Part shown: positions 8,572-16,993 of the stretch, piece by piece
How the letters are laid out: each line of letters begins with the position of its first letter
Position numbering within the stretch: the first letter of the stretch is position 1
NCBI GenBank assembly: GCA_020832415.1
Contig: JAFIES010000053.1
Location: 1 to 35,653, forward strand
Reading direction: 5' to 3'
DNA length: 35,653 bases
Origin: Balneolaceae bacterium
GTDB lineage: Bacteria; Bacteroidota; Rhodothermia; Balneolales; Balneolaceae
Position numbers and translations under genes: made by a program
The notes under the pieces: generated by a model
The model's input: the letters and a program-made list of their open reading frames with translations, nothing else
What the model was told of the DNA's origin: nothing
The model's database searches: none

Positions 8572-11079
8572 TTAATCATGCATCATTTTCTTGTCTTCAA
8601 GAACCTGAACCATAGATGGCAGGAATGTAAGCGCAGTGAAGAGCGTCATTCCAATTCCTACTACGGCCATAACACCAATGGATTGCAAACCGGGGTGATT
8701 TGTAAAAAGTAGTCCGGCAAAACCCATCATTGTTGTGAAAGAGCCAATTGTGATATGCTGACCGGTACTTCGGAGTACTTCCCACATGTTCTTTTTACCC
8801 TCATCCCGAAACCTGTGTGCAAGGTGAACACCGTTATCACAGCCAATTCCAAGCACGGCAGGCAGTACCACCAAATTGTAGAAATTAAATTTAAGGCCAA
8901 AAATCATCATGATTCCAAACAGCCACAACAATCCAATAATGAGCGGAATGAGTGCAATGAGCGACCATCGCAGATTGCCAAACGAGAAATAAATGAAGAT
9001 AAAGACAATGACAAACGTGGCTGCAACCATATAAGGACTTTCTGCACGCATCAGCTCCAGCATAGATGCCGCTACTATCGAAGTACTTGCAGCGTGATAA
9101 ACTCGGCCGTTTTCAAGGGTTACTTCGGAGATTTCATCCTTAAAAGCAATCGACTTTAAGCCGTCTGATAATCCCTGATTGGGGTAAACTATAACAAAAC
9201 GTCCAATTTCCCCTTCTCTGGTTGTGAACCGATTCTTCAAAAATTCGGGTATCAAATCTTCATTAAGCGGCTCTGTTGTTTGTGATCCGCGCCTGAGAAT
9301 ATCGAGTGTTTCACTCTCCTGCCCCACTATAAAGCTGTTCTGCAGCAGACGCCTTACTTCAGCAATATATTGAAGTTTTTCATTGGCAAGCTCCTGATTC
9401 GGCGGAAACCGCTCCTGAAGGGCCTCAACATCATGAATCATTGTATTGGGGTTGGAACGCTGTCGCTCCCGAAGAATCTCAAGAACTTCAAATACATCAT
9501 CGTCATTATCGGCAATAATGTATGCTGGGTTTCGGCGTGAGCTCTCATTCACGCCACTGGCGAACTCCCTGAACTGCTCATACTCTTCAAAAACAGGCTC
9601 CAAATTCCCAAATTGATACTCGAACTTCAGATTCCAGGATAGTGAGAGTACAATAACGGAGATAAGAACCCCGAAAATTACAATTTGTCGCGAGTAGGGA
9701 TATCTTCGAATAGCCGGTTCAAGCACAACATCATCCGAGCGTTTGATGAGCAAAATCCAGCGCCAGCGGTCAAAAATAACCAGAAGGGCCGGCAAAATGA
9801 ATAACATGCAAAATAGTGCAAGCAGAATACCGGTACCTGCAATAAAACCGAACTCAGAAAATCCTCTGAAGTCGGCAAACATCAAAACAAAAAGAGCTGA
9901 TGCTGTAGTTACTGCGCTCACAAAAATGGCCGTTCCTGTTTTTTGATACGCCTGTAAAACACTCTGCTCCACACCATCACCCGATGCACGGAACTCGATG
10001 TAGCGGGCATAGAAGTGGATCCCATAGTCAATACCAAGACCAAAAAGTATCACGAACAGAACGGAGGTCATTGTGTTCAGCACGCCAAGATGAAAGTAGG
10101 TAATCCCAAACGTCCACATAAGACTGATTACAAGCGGTATGCCAATGATTAAAATGGGGACCGGCATACGAATGATGTGCTGAAATAGTGAATGACGCTG
10201 TTTGTTGCTTGCACCTCTCCTGTAGTTGACCAGCTTTTTGAACCAGAAATAGAACATCACCAACAGAATTACACTGGAAATACCGAGCGCAAAACTGTTG
10301 AAAACATCATCCATGATCGATTCAAATTCATTGAGATGACGCTTCAGGCGGCCACCAAACTGAACTTCCATATCAGGATGGAATGATGCGGGGTCTAATC
10401 GGGAAATGAGTCCGGCATACACCTCAAACATATCCTCGAGATAACGAATATCACTCTGTGAACCGGTTGGGTAAAGAGTTAAGATCACAAGTGTGCTGTC
10501 ATCACTGGCCGGGTATTCCGGCGGAATCAGCTCATCATAACTATCCTGAAACCGGTCGATATTCCGTTCCTCTTCTTCCTCCTCGTCATCAAAATCATCC
10601 AAAAAATCTACAAAAAACGGATTGGCTTCCTGCCGGGCTATTTCAATTTCATCCTCAAGAAATTCAATAATTTCCTGTAATTCAGAAGTTGTGGCAAGAT
10701 AGAGAGCATTATCTTTGAGAACCTCGGTATCGCGTTTAAACTCAGCTCTGTTGAAAAAATTAAAATCGCGCCGCGGGTAGTACAACTGCAAACTCTCTTC
10801 TGCCAGCAGTTCGGCAAATGCCACATTGGCTTCAAAATCGGGCGATTTGATGGCTACTCGCATTTCAGTCTCACCGCCGGCTTGCTCCTGCAACTGGTTT
10901 AACGCCTGCACATTTGGATGAGTAGATGGCAATAGATTGGCAATATCGGTATCAACGGTTAGCTTAACGGCAAAGCTGCCTGCAAAAATTGCAACGGCAA
11001 CCGAAATGGCTACTACCCAAAACGGATGGCGAATATTAAACTGAACTATCGGTTGTAGAAAACTTATAATTTTATGCAT
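8572..11079 (-). CDS. RND-superfamily (MMPL/Patched/HpnN-like) exporter
   Basis: An 835-aa inner-membrane protein with the duplicated RND plan: one TM helix (about 20-40), a large periplasmic loop (about 41-255), five TM helices (about 258-435), a further TM segment near 460, a second loop and a final set of five TM helices. Both halves keep the family motif with a membrane Asp: GLGIDYGIHFYARY (Asp351) and GIGCDNGVHLAHRF (Asp748). Such proteins export lipids or hydrophobic molecules; HpnN moves hopanoids to the outer membrane. No hopanoid gene is seen nearby, so the substrate is open. An unusual run of acidic residues (DDFDDEEEEEER, about 161-172) lies in the first periplasmic loop. It is the first gene of the operon with recO, htrA and the lipoprotein. 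Confidence 0.85.
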   Translation of the reverse strand: MHKIISFLQPIVQFNIRHPFWVVAISVAVAIFAGSFAVKLTVDTDIANLLPSTHPNVQALNQLQEQAGGETEMRVAIKSPDFEANVAFAELLAEESLQLYYPRRDFNFFNRAEFKRDTEVLKDNALYLATTSELQEIIEFLEDEIEIARQEANPFFVDFLDDFDDEEEEEERNIDRFQDSYDELIPPEYPASDDSTLVILTLYPTGSQSDIRYLEDMFEVYAGLISRLDPASFHPDMEVQFGGRLKRHLNEFESIMDDVFNSFALGISSVILLVMFYFWFKKLVNYRRGASNKQRHSLFQHIIRMPVPILIIGIPLVISLMWTFGITYFHLGVLNTMTSVLFVILFGLGIDYGIHFYARYIEFRASGDGVEQSVLQAYQKTGTAIFVSAVTTASALFVLMFADFRGFSEFGFIAGTGILLALFCMLFILPALLVIFDRWRWILLIKRSDDVVLEPAIRRYPYSRQIVIFGVLISVIVLSLSWNLKFEYQFGNLEPVFEEYEQFREFASGVNESSRRNPAYIIADNDDDVFEVLEILRERQRSNPNTMIHDVEALQERFPPNQELANEKLQYIAEVRRLLQNSFIVGQESETLDILRRGSQTTEPLNEDLIPEFLKNRFTTREGEIGRFVIVYPNQGLSDGLKSIAFKDEISEVTLENGRVYHAASTSIVAASMLELMRAESPYMVAATFVIVFIFIYFSFGNLRWSLIALIPLIIGLLWLFGIMMIFGLKFNFYNLVVLPAVLGIGCDNGVHLAHRFRDEGKKNMWEVLRSTGQHITIGSFTTMMGFAGLLFTNHPGLQSIGVMAVVGIGMTLFTALTFLPSMVQVLEDKKMMHD

Positions 11080-11295
11080 TTACAAACAGAATAATATCTT
11101 TATAAACAGAGAAAGATACGTAATTTACCTCAAAAGAAAGTTCAGCTAAACAACTTATTACGATCTCAAAAAATTTCAATACCGCCTGTTTTATAAGCTA
11201 TGAATAGCATTTGTTTCCCGGATGTTCTTCTAAAACTTCAACACCAAGTTAACTGAATGATCACTATTTTATTCTGAACCAAATTCATTCAAGCA

Positions 11296-11772
11296 ATGAC
11301 CCACTCAGAAACACATCGCGGGATGAAAATCATTGGCATTATTCTGATAATTTATGCCGCTCTTGTTGCCACACATGAAGGCGAATTCTGGCCATTCAGT
11401 ATCTACCCAATGTTTTCGCAGGCAGGCAACCCCTGGACACGCGCTATGGTGATGGATATAACCGATCGGTCAGATGATGAAATGTGGGTTCGAACCACCC
11501 TCCAACATAAAGCCGGCGAACCAGTTCCCGTGTTCAACTACGGTGTAGATCAGATCGATTTCTCAAACTTTGTATCAAAAACTGAAGACTGGACAGAATC
11601 GAGAATTCGTGCCATGCATACTATGTTTGGAGGGGAAAATATAGGCGAAAATCGTTGGATGGTTGCGAAAGTTCATGGACGCATGGTTGGCGCTGATTCC
11701 GTAACCGTAGAAATTGAACCACTGATTTTATTGACCGGAGACGATGCAGTTCTAAATCCCGATTACCGATGA
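11296..11772 (+). CDS. Small single-TM membrane protein paired with HTTM-like gene (left pair)
   Basis: A 158-aa protein with one N-terminal TM segment (about residues 11-24 from ATG 11296; a start at ATG 11323, MKIIGIILIIY, is also possible), then a motif EFWPFSIYPMFSQ (about 30-42) and a soluble, probably extracytoplasmic, beta-rich domain ending with SVTVEIEPLILL. I do not recognise a named family. The stop overlaps the ATG of the HTTM-like gene by 4 nt, so the two are translationally coupled. A protein of the same length and plan (TM, then EPWPAFVFPGF) is coupled to a second HTTM-like gene at 13771-14247 in mirror orientation, which suggests that this small protein is an obligate partner of the HTTM enzyme-like protein. 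Confidence 0.7.
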   Translation: MTHSETHRGMKIIGIILIIYAALVATHEGEFWPFSIYPMFSQAGNPWTRAMVMDITDRSDDEMWVRTTLQHKAGEPVPVFNYGVDQIDFSNFVSKTEDWTESRIRAMHTMFGGENIGENRWMVAKVHGRMVGADSVTVEIEPLILLTGDDAVLNPDYR

Positions 11773-12680
11773 GCGAAAAGTGGTATCAAAAAATCGGGAA
11801 AAACCTGTTTGAACCCGACAGGCCTGTATCAAGTGGTGAATTGATCTTTTTCAAGCTTTTTGAACTTTTTGTGGTTTACTACACCATCCGTTTTGTTTGG
11901 GAATGGGCTCTCTACACACAGCTCCGTAATGTTGAAGTGGTTCTGCCGCTTGGAGTGGCGAACTACCTGGATGTAACTCTGTTTTTTGATCATCACATAG
12001 CGCCGGTTTTGGCAGCTATTACTACACTCCTCATTATTTTTTGTTTTTTCAGATATGGCCCAAAATGGCTCTACATGGTGGTTCTGGTTCTGTTTCATCT
12101 GCTCTATGTAATCCGTTTTTCTCAGGGTGAAATACCACACAGCCAAAACCTTATTGGCATGTCAGTATTCTGTTTTGCTGTGGGAGCATGGTTTTTTCCG
12201 GGGAAAGACAGAATGCCGAGATTTGTGCTTGGATCCATCATCTTTTTCATCGGTTTGGGTTACACATCAGCTTTTTTCGCCAAACTTATCGGAACAGGAA
12301 TCCACTGGTTTGATGGGCGCCATCTGTGGCTCTGGATCAGTGAGAAAAGCATCGATATTCTTTCGCGTGATGGAGTGTATCAACCCAACTTTCTTCAGCA
12401 ACTTGCACTGAACAGTACGGCTGTGGCATCAGTCATACTTTTAATCGGATGGTTTACAGAACTAATCGGGTTTACCATGTGGTGGAAAAAGCTGAGGCCA
12501 TACACCACAACGCTTCTCATTTTAATGCATTTTGGCATCACCATGGTTATGAATATCCGGTTTGATGCATTCGTAATGCAACTGATTTTGGTTGGCTATC
12601 CCTGGTATTTACTGATCGATCGCTTCACGAAAGAACTTCCACCCTGGCTCGAAAAGATTATTTATCGGGGGTTTTCCTGA
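11769..12680 (+). CDS. HTTM / vitamin K-dependent gamma-carboxylase-like integral membrane protein (left pair)
   Basis: A 303-aa polytopic membrane protein with about seven hydrophobic segments. It resembles the bacterial HTTM family related to the membrane part of vitamin K-dependent gamma-glutamyl carboxylase (GGCX). Points that match the human enzyme from memory: a Lys after a TM helix followed by Trp (AKLIGTGIHW, Lys172/Trp180; compare GVKKLDADW with the proposed base Lys218), and HFGITMVMNIRFDAF (His254, Asn262; compare FH-x-MN-x3-F). GEIPHSQNL (120-128) corresponds to GKVNHEIVI in the paralogue at 12658-13767. The C-terminal beta domain of GGCX is absent. The reaction is unknown; a carboxylase role should not be assumed. 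Its 3' end overlaps the convergent paralogue by 23 nt. Confidence 0.65.
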   Translation: MSEKWYQKIGKNLFEPDRPVSSGELIFFKLFELFVVYYTIRFVWEWALYTQLRNVEVVLPLGVANYLDVTLFFDHHIAPVLAAITTLLIIFCFFRYGPKWLYMVVLVLFHLLYVIRFSQGEIPHSQNLIGMSVFCFAVGAWFFPGKDRMPRFVLGSIIFFIGLGYTSAFFAKLIGTGIHWFDGRHLWLWISEKSIDILSRDGVYQPNFLQQLALNSTAVASVILLIGWFTELIGFTMWWKKLRPYTTTLLILMHFGITMVMNIRFDAFVMQLILVGYPWYLLIDRFTKELPPWLEKIIYRGFS

Positions 12681-13767
12681 TCTTCTCAATCACCTTTACC
12701 AAAGCTAAAATCACTATAAATAGAAACGCACTGGTCACGACGATAAATTCATGAAGCATCAGGTCTGTCTGGCTTAAAGCATACCCGTTGATACTCACCC
12801 ACTTTATTGGCAGGAAAAGAAACATCAAAATTCCCGTGAAAAGATAAACCGTCCATTTACCCGATTTTGGACCCCGTATTCCTGAGGTTTTTATGGTTGC
12901 TGATCGGATTGATGCATATACTTTATCCCAATTCAGAAATACAACATAAGCCAAAAAGTTGGGTAAAAAAGCGATGTTAAGTGCCATCATCGTAGAGAAA
13001 TGAAAAACTACTGCAAGCCCTACAAACAGCCTGAACCACGAAGCTTTGAAGAGTGCCATAATAAATCCTACTTCAAACAGAACAGTAAACCAATCGAGCA
13101 GTTCCCAGAACAGTGCATGATCAAATCCAACAGCCCGGCCGGCTAACAGTGCCTGCCTTTCGCGTATGAAAAACTGATTAAAAAGATGCCCCTGGGCCGC
13201 CTGCGTTGAAGGGTCTAACCATCCGCCCAATATTTTGGGGAACCCGGCTGTAAACATCATTACCGCGATAAAAAGAGCTAATAGTGTAAGCGGCCAGCTT
13301 TCAGGTTTGATTGAATCTGTTTTTCGCCGGCAATCTACAGAGTACGCAACCCCCCAATTGCTGAACGCCATAATTACCGGCACAAGCGGGATAACGATTT
13401 CGTGATTTACTTTTCCGATGCTGTAAATAAATCCCTGCAGAAAAAGGATTAAGATTCCCGTCAAAATTGAAGCCCACTTTGTGTGATAGCCGATAAGCAT
13501 GGCAAAAAGTGATATCACCAAAATGGTATGCGAAATTTGAAATACTGCCAACGGTGGAAATCCCTCCAGCAATCGCAGCGGGCCGGGCGGTGGCGAATAG
13601 AAATCATTCGGAAGTGATGATAAAAAACCAAAATGGCTCATACTCATGCCGGGTATTAAAAACAGCAATATAAACAGGGATGTAAATATTCTGAGAAGTG
13701 CCAGTCCTTCAGCCGAAACTGTAAATGAGTTAAAAATCCATCTGTCAAATCGCTCTTTATAACTCAT
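12658..13767 (-). CDS. HTTM / vitamin K-dependent gamma-carboxylase-like integral membrane protein (right pair)
   Basis: A 369-aa polytopic membrane protein, homologous in plan to the 303-aa protein at 11769-12680. Shared positions: GKVNHEIVIPL (118-128), AGFPKILGGWLDPSTQ (Lys178, Trp183), DWFTVLFEVGFIMAL (225-239; WFTELIGFTMWW in the paralogue), and FHFSTMMALNIAFLPNF (His256, Asn264). These match the Lys218 region and the FH-x-MN segment of GGCX. It starts 3 nt after the stop of the small TM protein gene, whose partner status it shares with the left pair. The 3' end overlaps the left HTTM gene by 23 nt. The family assignment is good; the substrate and reaction are unknown. Confidence 0.72.
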   Translation of the reverse strand: MSYKERFDRWIFNSFTVSAEGLALLRIFTSLFILLFLIPGMSMSHFGFLSSLPNDFYSPPPGPLRLLEGFPPLAVFQISHTILVISLFAMLIGYHTKWASILTGILILFLQGFIYSIGKVNHEIVIPLVPVIMAFSNWGVAYSVDCRRKTDSIKPESWPLTLLALFIAVMMFTAGFPKILGGWLDPSTQAAQGHLFNQFFIRERQALLAGRAVGFDHALFWELLDWFTVLFEVGFIMALFKASWFRLFVGLAVVFHFSTMMALNIAFLPNFLAYVVFLNWDKVYASIRSATIKTSGIRGPKSGKWTVYLFTGILMFLFLPIKWVSINGYALSQTDLMLHEFIVVTSAFLFIVILALVKVIEKIRKTPDK

Positions 13768-13770
13768 TTA

Positions 13771-14247
13771 TCAAAAGAGTATGGTTATTCGGCCGGTTTC
13801 TATGGCCATATCAAGAACAGCACCATCCCCGGTTTGGCGATAGTACTCAGTCAGTTCGATGATATGCATTGCATTGGGGGTAAATCCGGCAATATCGGCA
13901 GCATTTGATCTCAGCCACGCTTTGCCATCTTCAGAGATATTTTGAACCGATTCATCATCAGAGAAATGTGTGCGTACAAAACCGGGTATTTGTGAAAGCG
14001 GAATTTCAGGGAAGAGCACCTGTGGACTCATGTCATGCGATCGCTGGCGATGGACAGTTTCAACATCAAAAACAGTTCGTGTAATTTCGAAACCATCATC
14101 ATACACATACACACTTTTAAAGCCCGGGAATACAAATGCCGGCCAAGGTTCTGCATCGTAGTAACCAACAATACCAACTACAGCATACTGAAGCGGCAGA
14201 TAGATAAGCAGCGCGATGAAAAGTGTTCGAACAGTTTTTCTGGACAT
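13771..14247 (-). CDS. Small single-TM membrane protein paired with HTTM-like gene (right pair)
   Basis: A 158-aa protein, exactly the length of the small protein of the left pair. It has an N-terminal TM segment (about residues 8-29), then EPWPAFVFPGFKSV (about 33-46), which matches EFWPFSIYPMFSQ of the left protein, and a soluble domain ending in the hydrophobic strand GRITILF. No named family is recognised. It lies 3 nt upstream of the HTTM-like gene and is divergent from the glycosyltransferase gene at 14363. The overall sequence similarity to its mirror partner is low outside the W-P-x-F region, so the duplication, if it is one, is old. Confidence 0.7.
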   Translation of the reverse strand: MSRKTVRTLFIALLIYLPLQYAVVGIVGYYDAEPWPAFVFPGFKSVYVYDDGFEITRTVFDVETVHRQRSHDMSPQVLFPEIPLSQIPGFVRTHFSDDESVQNISEDGKAWLRSNAADIAGFTPNAMHIIELTEYYRQTGDGAVLDMAIETGRITILF

Positions 14248-14313
14248 TCCTGCATTTTTTTCCCGTGCGTATCATCAATCTTAAACGCACCAATTTAGTG
14301 GAACGTAATTTAT

Positions 14314-14321
14314 TATCTTTG
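14314..14321 (+). promoter_or_regulatory. Bacteroidota-type promoter -7 box (TATCTTTG) for the glycosyltransferase gene
   Basis: TATCTTTG at 14314-14321 is an exact TAnnTTTG match, the -7 element used by the primary sigma factor in Bacteroidota. A weak TTAG/TTG-like -33 element lies around 14294-14300. Transcription would begin near 14326 and give a leader of about 37 nt before ATG 14363. Confidence 0.4.
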
Positions 14322-14362
14322 GAATGAAAACCGAAATAAATCGACTTCTCGAAAACCGCTGA

Positions 14363-15475
14363 ATGGCTTCTGTACTGCACTACAAAACAAATTTTCTGAA
14401 CAGTTCAGAAACGTTTATTCATCGACTTGTGAGTAATCATCAGCGATATACACCGGCTGCACTTTGCTACAGAAAAAAAGATTTCTGTGCCGGCCTGCCC
14501 GTTTTTGAAGTGCCTAAAAAAGGTATGGATGGTTTTTTGAATGTTACCTCATTTCACCTTAACCGGCCATTACCTTTTTACAGTAAATCCATTCGGGAGC
14601 TCAAACCGGATGTGATACATGGCCATTTTGGGTATGATGGATACAAGATTCTTTCGATTGCCTGTGATGAAAAGATCCCTCTTGTTGTGAGTTTTTACGG
14701 TTCAGATGTCTCCAGATTGCCAAATGAGTTCGGCTGGAAAAGCAGATATCGAAAACTGGCTCAATATGGATCTCATTTTATTGCAGCATCTGAATTCATG
14801 AAGAAACAGCTGATGGATCTCGGATTCCCTTCAGAGAAAATCAGTGTGATCTATTTTGGCCTTGATCTCGATGAATTACGTTTTAAAAATAAATCGTTCC
14901 CGGATCTAAGGATATTGATGGCCGGCAGGCTGGTTGAAAAGAAAGGATTTGAATATGCACTTCAGGCAATTTCCATTCTGAAATCACGAGGGTTTGAACT
15001 ACCTGTTACAATTTTTGGTGATGGCCCGCTTCTTATAGTACTCAAAGATATAGCAGCAGAATCGGGTATTGAAAATCAGATTCAGTTCAAAGGGTTTCAG
15101 CCTGTTTCTGAGATCATCAAAGCACATGACAGTCACTCTATCTTTTTGGCTCCAAGCGTTACTGCATCCGACGGAGATATGGAAGGTTTGCCCAACACCA
15201 TTCTCGAAGCGATGGCAAAAGGAACACCCGTAGTTTCTACAAAACATGCGGCCATTCCGGAAGCTGTCGTTCATCAAAAATCAGGATTTCTTGTTGAAGA
15301 GAGAGATTCAGAAGCTATTGCAGATTGCATCGAAGAGATCATTCAAAATAAGCTTTCACTAATTGATATTGCAGAAAATGCCAGGCAGGTAATTGAAAAA
15401 ACATTCAGCATCGATCATATGGCAGAACGAGTTGAAGAAGTTTATGATCTGGCAGTTTCCGGCGGTGATAGGTAG
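14363..15475 (+). CDS. Glycosyltransferase family 4 (GT-B fold)
   Basis: A 370-aa cytoplasmic, probably membrane-associated glycosyltransferase. The N-terminal Rossmann half has KPDVIHGHFGYDGYKIL (about 81-97) and VSFYGSDVSRLPNEF (about 109-123). The C-terminal half has ILMAGRLVEKKGFEYAL (184-200), IFGDGPL (217-223) and the nucleotide-sugar binding E-x7-E motif in MEGLPNTILEAMAKGTPVV (Glu274, Glu282). This is a retaining GT4 pattern. The donor and acceptor sugars cannot be read from sequence. Its neighbours are a flippase and two more transferases, so a role in surface polysaccharide assembly is likely. It is convergent with the flippase gene (3 nt between stops). A 12-codon ORF (14324-14362) abuts its start but would overlap the predicted transcription start. 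Confidence 0.9.
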   Translation: MASVLHYKTNFLNSSETFIHRLVSNHQRYTPAALCYRKKDFCAGLPVFEVPKKGMDGFLNVTSFHLNRPLPFYSKSIRELKPDVIHGHFGYDGYKILSIACDEKIPLVVSFYGSDVSRLPNEFGWKSRYRKLAQYGSHFIAASEFMKKQLMDLGFPSEKISVIYFGLDLDELRFKNKSFPDLRILMAGRLVEKKGFEYALQAISILKSRGFELPVTIFGDGPLLIVLKDIAAESGIENQIQFKGFQPVSEIIKAHDSHSIFLAPSVTASDGDMEGLPNTILEAMAKGTPVVSTKHAAIPEAVVHQKSGFLVEERDSEAIADCIEEIIQNKLSLIDIAENARQVIEKTFSIDHMAERVEEVYDLAVSGGDR

Positions 15476-15478
15476 ACG

Positions 15479-16993
15479 TTATCTCAAAAACTTAAGTGAC
15501 AACCACTCTTTCAGTTTTTTCCAATCATCCCCTGATATTACCCCAAATGCAGTGCCTATAACTGCGAACAAGGCCAAAAATGTGAAGAGACTGAATGTGA
15601 GACCGGCAAGGGCATTTTCTGCAGGTATTAACACTACCCTGCTGTACCAAACCGGCAATGCCACTACAAAAGCAATTCCAAGAACTTTCAGATAGAATGG
15701 GAAGGGTAAGACTTTTCGGGCAGGAAGCTGCATATGGCCGCCTATTCGTCGTAAAGTGATGATCCAGTTGTAAAAATTTGCGATAAACGTACCGGCTGCA
15801 GTACCAATAATTCCAAAATAGATGGTAAGTGGTATACTCAAAATAATGTTTGCAAGCACCAGATTTAAACTCAGATAAAATACACCTTTCGTATCACCAA
15901 AAGCCTGTAGAATACTGCCATAATTGGTAACTCTTAATAATACAATAAGATTAAAAATCTGAAAAGGAATCACCGAATTTCGGTATTCAGTCCCTTCTGA
16001 CTCAGCTACAATCGCAATTAAATCCGATGCGATAATTATTGAAGCAACTGTTAGCGGCACTACCATAAGGCTGACTTTTTCAACCCCTTTGTACCACAGA
16101 GCGAGAAGCTCCTCTTTTTTATTTTCAAGCTGAAATGCCACATACCTGCTGATGAGAACAGTACCCACAGCAAATGGAATTACACGAATGATGGGTACTT
16201 CCTGCGCGCCAATGGTGTATTCCGCATATGCCGAAGCCGGTAATAATATAGACACTACAAATTTATCGGTATATCGATTGATTTTGTTAACCAGTGATGA
16301 AAGCCCGAGAGGGATGGCAAAGTCGGCCTGTTGTTTCACAGTTACCGTTGAGTCTGCCATTTTCCCTTCAGGAAGAACAATTTTCATCAGAATCCAGGAA
16401 CCAACAAACCGTATTACGGCATAAAAGGTGAGCCCATAAACAGCTGCTTCAAGTCCAAATCCTAAAGCCAGTGGCCCTACAAGACAAACCAGTGTTAGCA
16501 TACTGGTGATCATTTCATACCAGGCAGAATCTCTCTGTCGATCTAATGCGAGCAGAATATTTGTGACAGGCCAGGTTGGGATTTCCAGCAGAACAACAAG
16601 TGCCATAAACGGCAATAAGTACTGAATCTGCGCGATACTTTCCGAATCCCATTGCGGAAGGATGGCCGGAACAACCAGGCTTACCAGCAGAACAACAGCT
16701 CCTGCAATAAGAGCGGTTGCTCCAAGAATCGCTGTGGTTTGAAGCACAAACCCACGTTTTGCACTACCGGATACCCGCTCAAAGTAGTAAAAGACGCTAT
16801 CGGGAAACCCAAGTGTGGCAACATTTCTCGCAATCTCATGGATCATTAGCAGGTAACCGATAATTGCGAAATCGGTTTTTGACAAGATTTGAATGGTGGC
16901 AATTACAATTGCAAGATCGATAACCGTTGTAATGATTCTCGCGAAGACAACCACACCGGTTTTTTCCGTGAGATTTGTGGATCTACCTGGCAT
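15479..16993 (-). CDS. Oligosaccharide flippase (Wzx/MOP superfamily)
   Basis: A 504-aa integral membrane protein with about 12-14 hydrophobic segments spread evenly over the full length, the pattern of MOP-superfamily polysaccharide exporters. The N-terminus (LTEKTGVVVFARIITTVID) and the segment SSLVNKINRYTDKFVVSILL (about 231-250) are typical of Wzx-like flippases, which move lipid-linked oligosaccharides across the inner membrane. Its ATG lies inside the 3' end of the glycosyltransferase gene upstream (11-nt overlap, 16983-16993), so the two are likely co-translated. The repeat unit transported is unknown. A MATE-type drug exporter is an alternative but does not fit the neighbours. Confidence 0.82.
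   Translation of the reverse strand: MPGRSTNLTEKTGVVVFARIITTVIDLAIVIATIQILSKTDFAIIGYLLMIHEIARNVATLGFPDSVFYYFERVSGSAKRGFVLQTTAILGATALIAGAVVLLVSLVVPAILPQWDSESIAQIQYLLPFMALVVLLEIPTWPVTNILLALDRQRDSAWYEMITSMLTLVCLVGPLALGFGLEAAVYGLTFYAVIRFVGSWILMKIVLPEGKMADSTVTVKQQADFAIPLGLSSLVNKINRYTDKFVVSILLPASAYAEYTIGAQEVPIIRVIPFAVGTVLISRYVAFQLENKKEELLALWYKGVEKVSLMVVPLTVASIIIASDLIAIVAESEGTEYRNSVIPFQIFNLIVLLRVTNYGSILQAFGDTKGVFYLSLNLVLANIILSIPLTIYFGIIGTAAGTFIANFYNWIITLRRIGGHMQLPARKVLPFPFYLKVLGIAFVVALPVWYSRVVLIPAENALAGLTFSLFTFLALFAVIGTAFGVISGDDWKKLKEWLSLKFLR

Noticed and set aside
8755-10670. Several plus-strand open frames inside the RND gene
   Set aside because: They lie antisense to a clear, conserved gene, have low-complexity or Lys/Asn-rich composition, no ribosome sites and no recognisable domains.
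11769-13767. Recent inverted duplication at DNA level for the HTTM pairs
   Set aside because: No long nucleotide inverted repeat is visible; only protein-level motifs are shared, so any duplication is ancient.
14324-14362. 12-codon ORF directly abutting the GT4 start as a leader peptide
   Set aside because: The predicted -7 box puts the transcription start at about 14326, inside its ATG, so it would not be translated.
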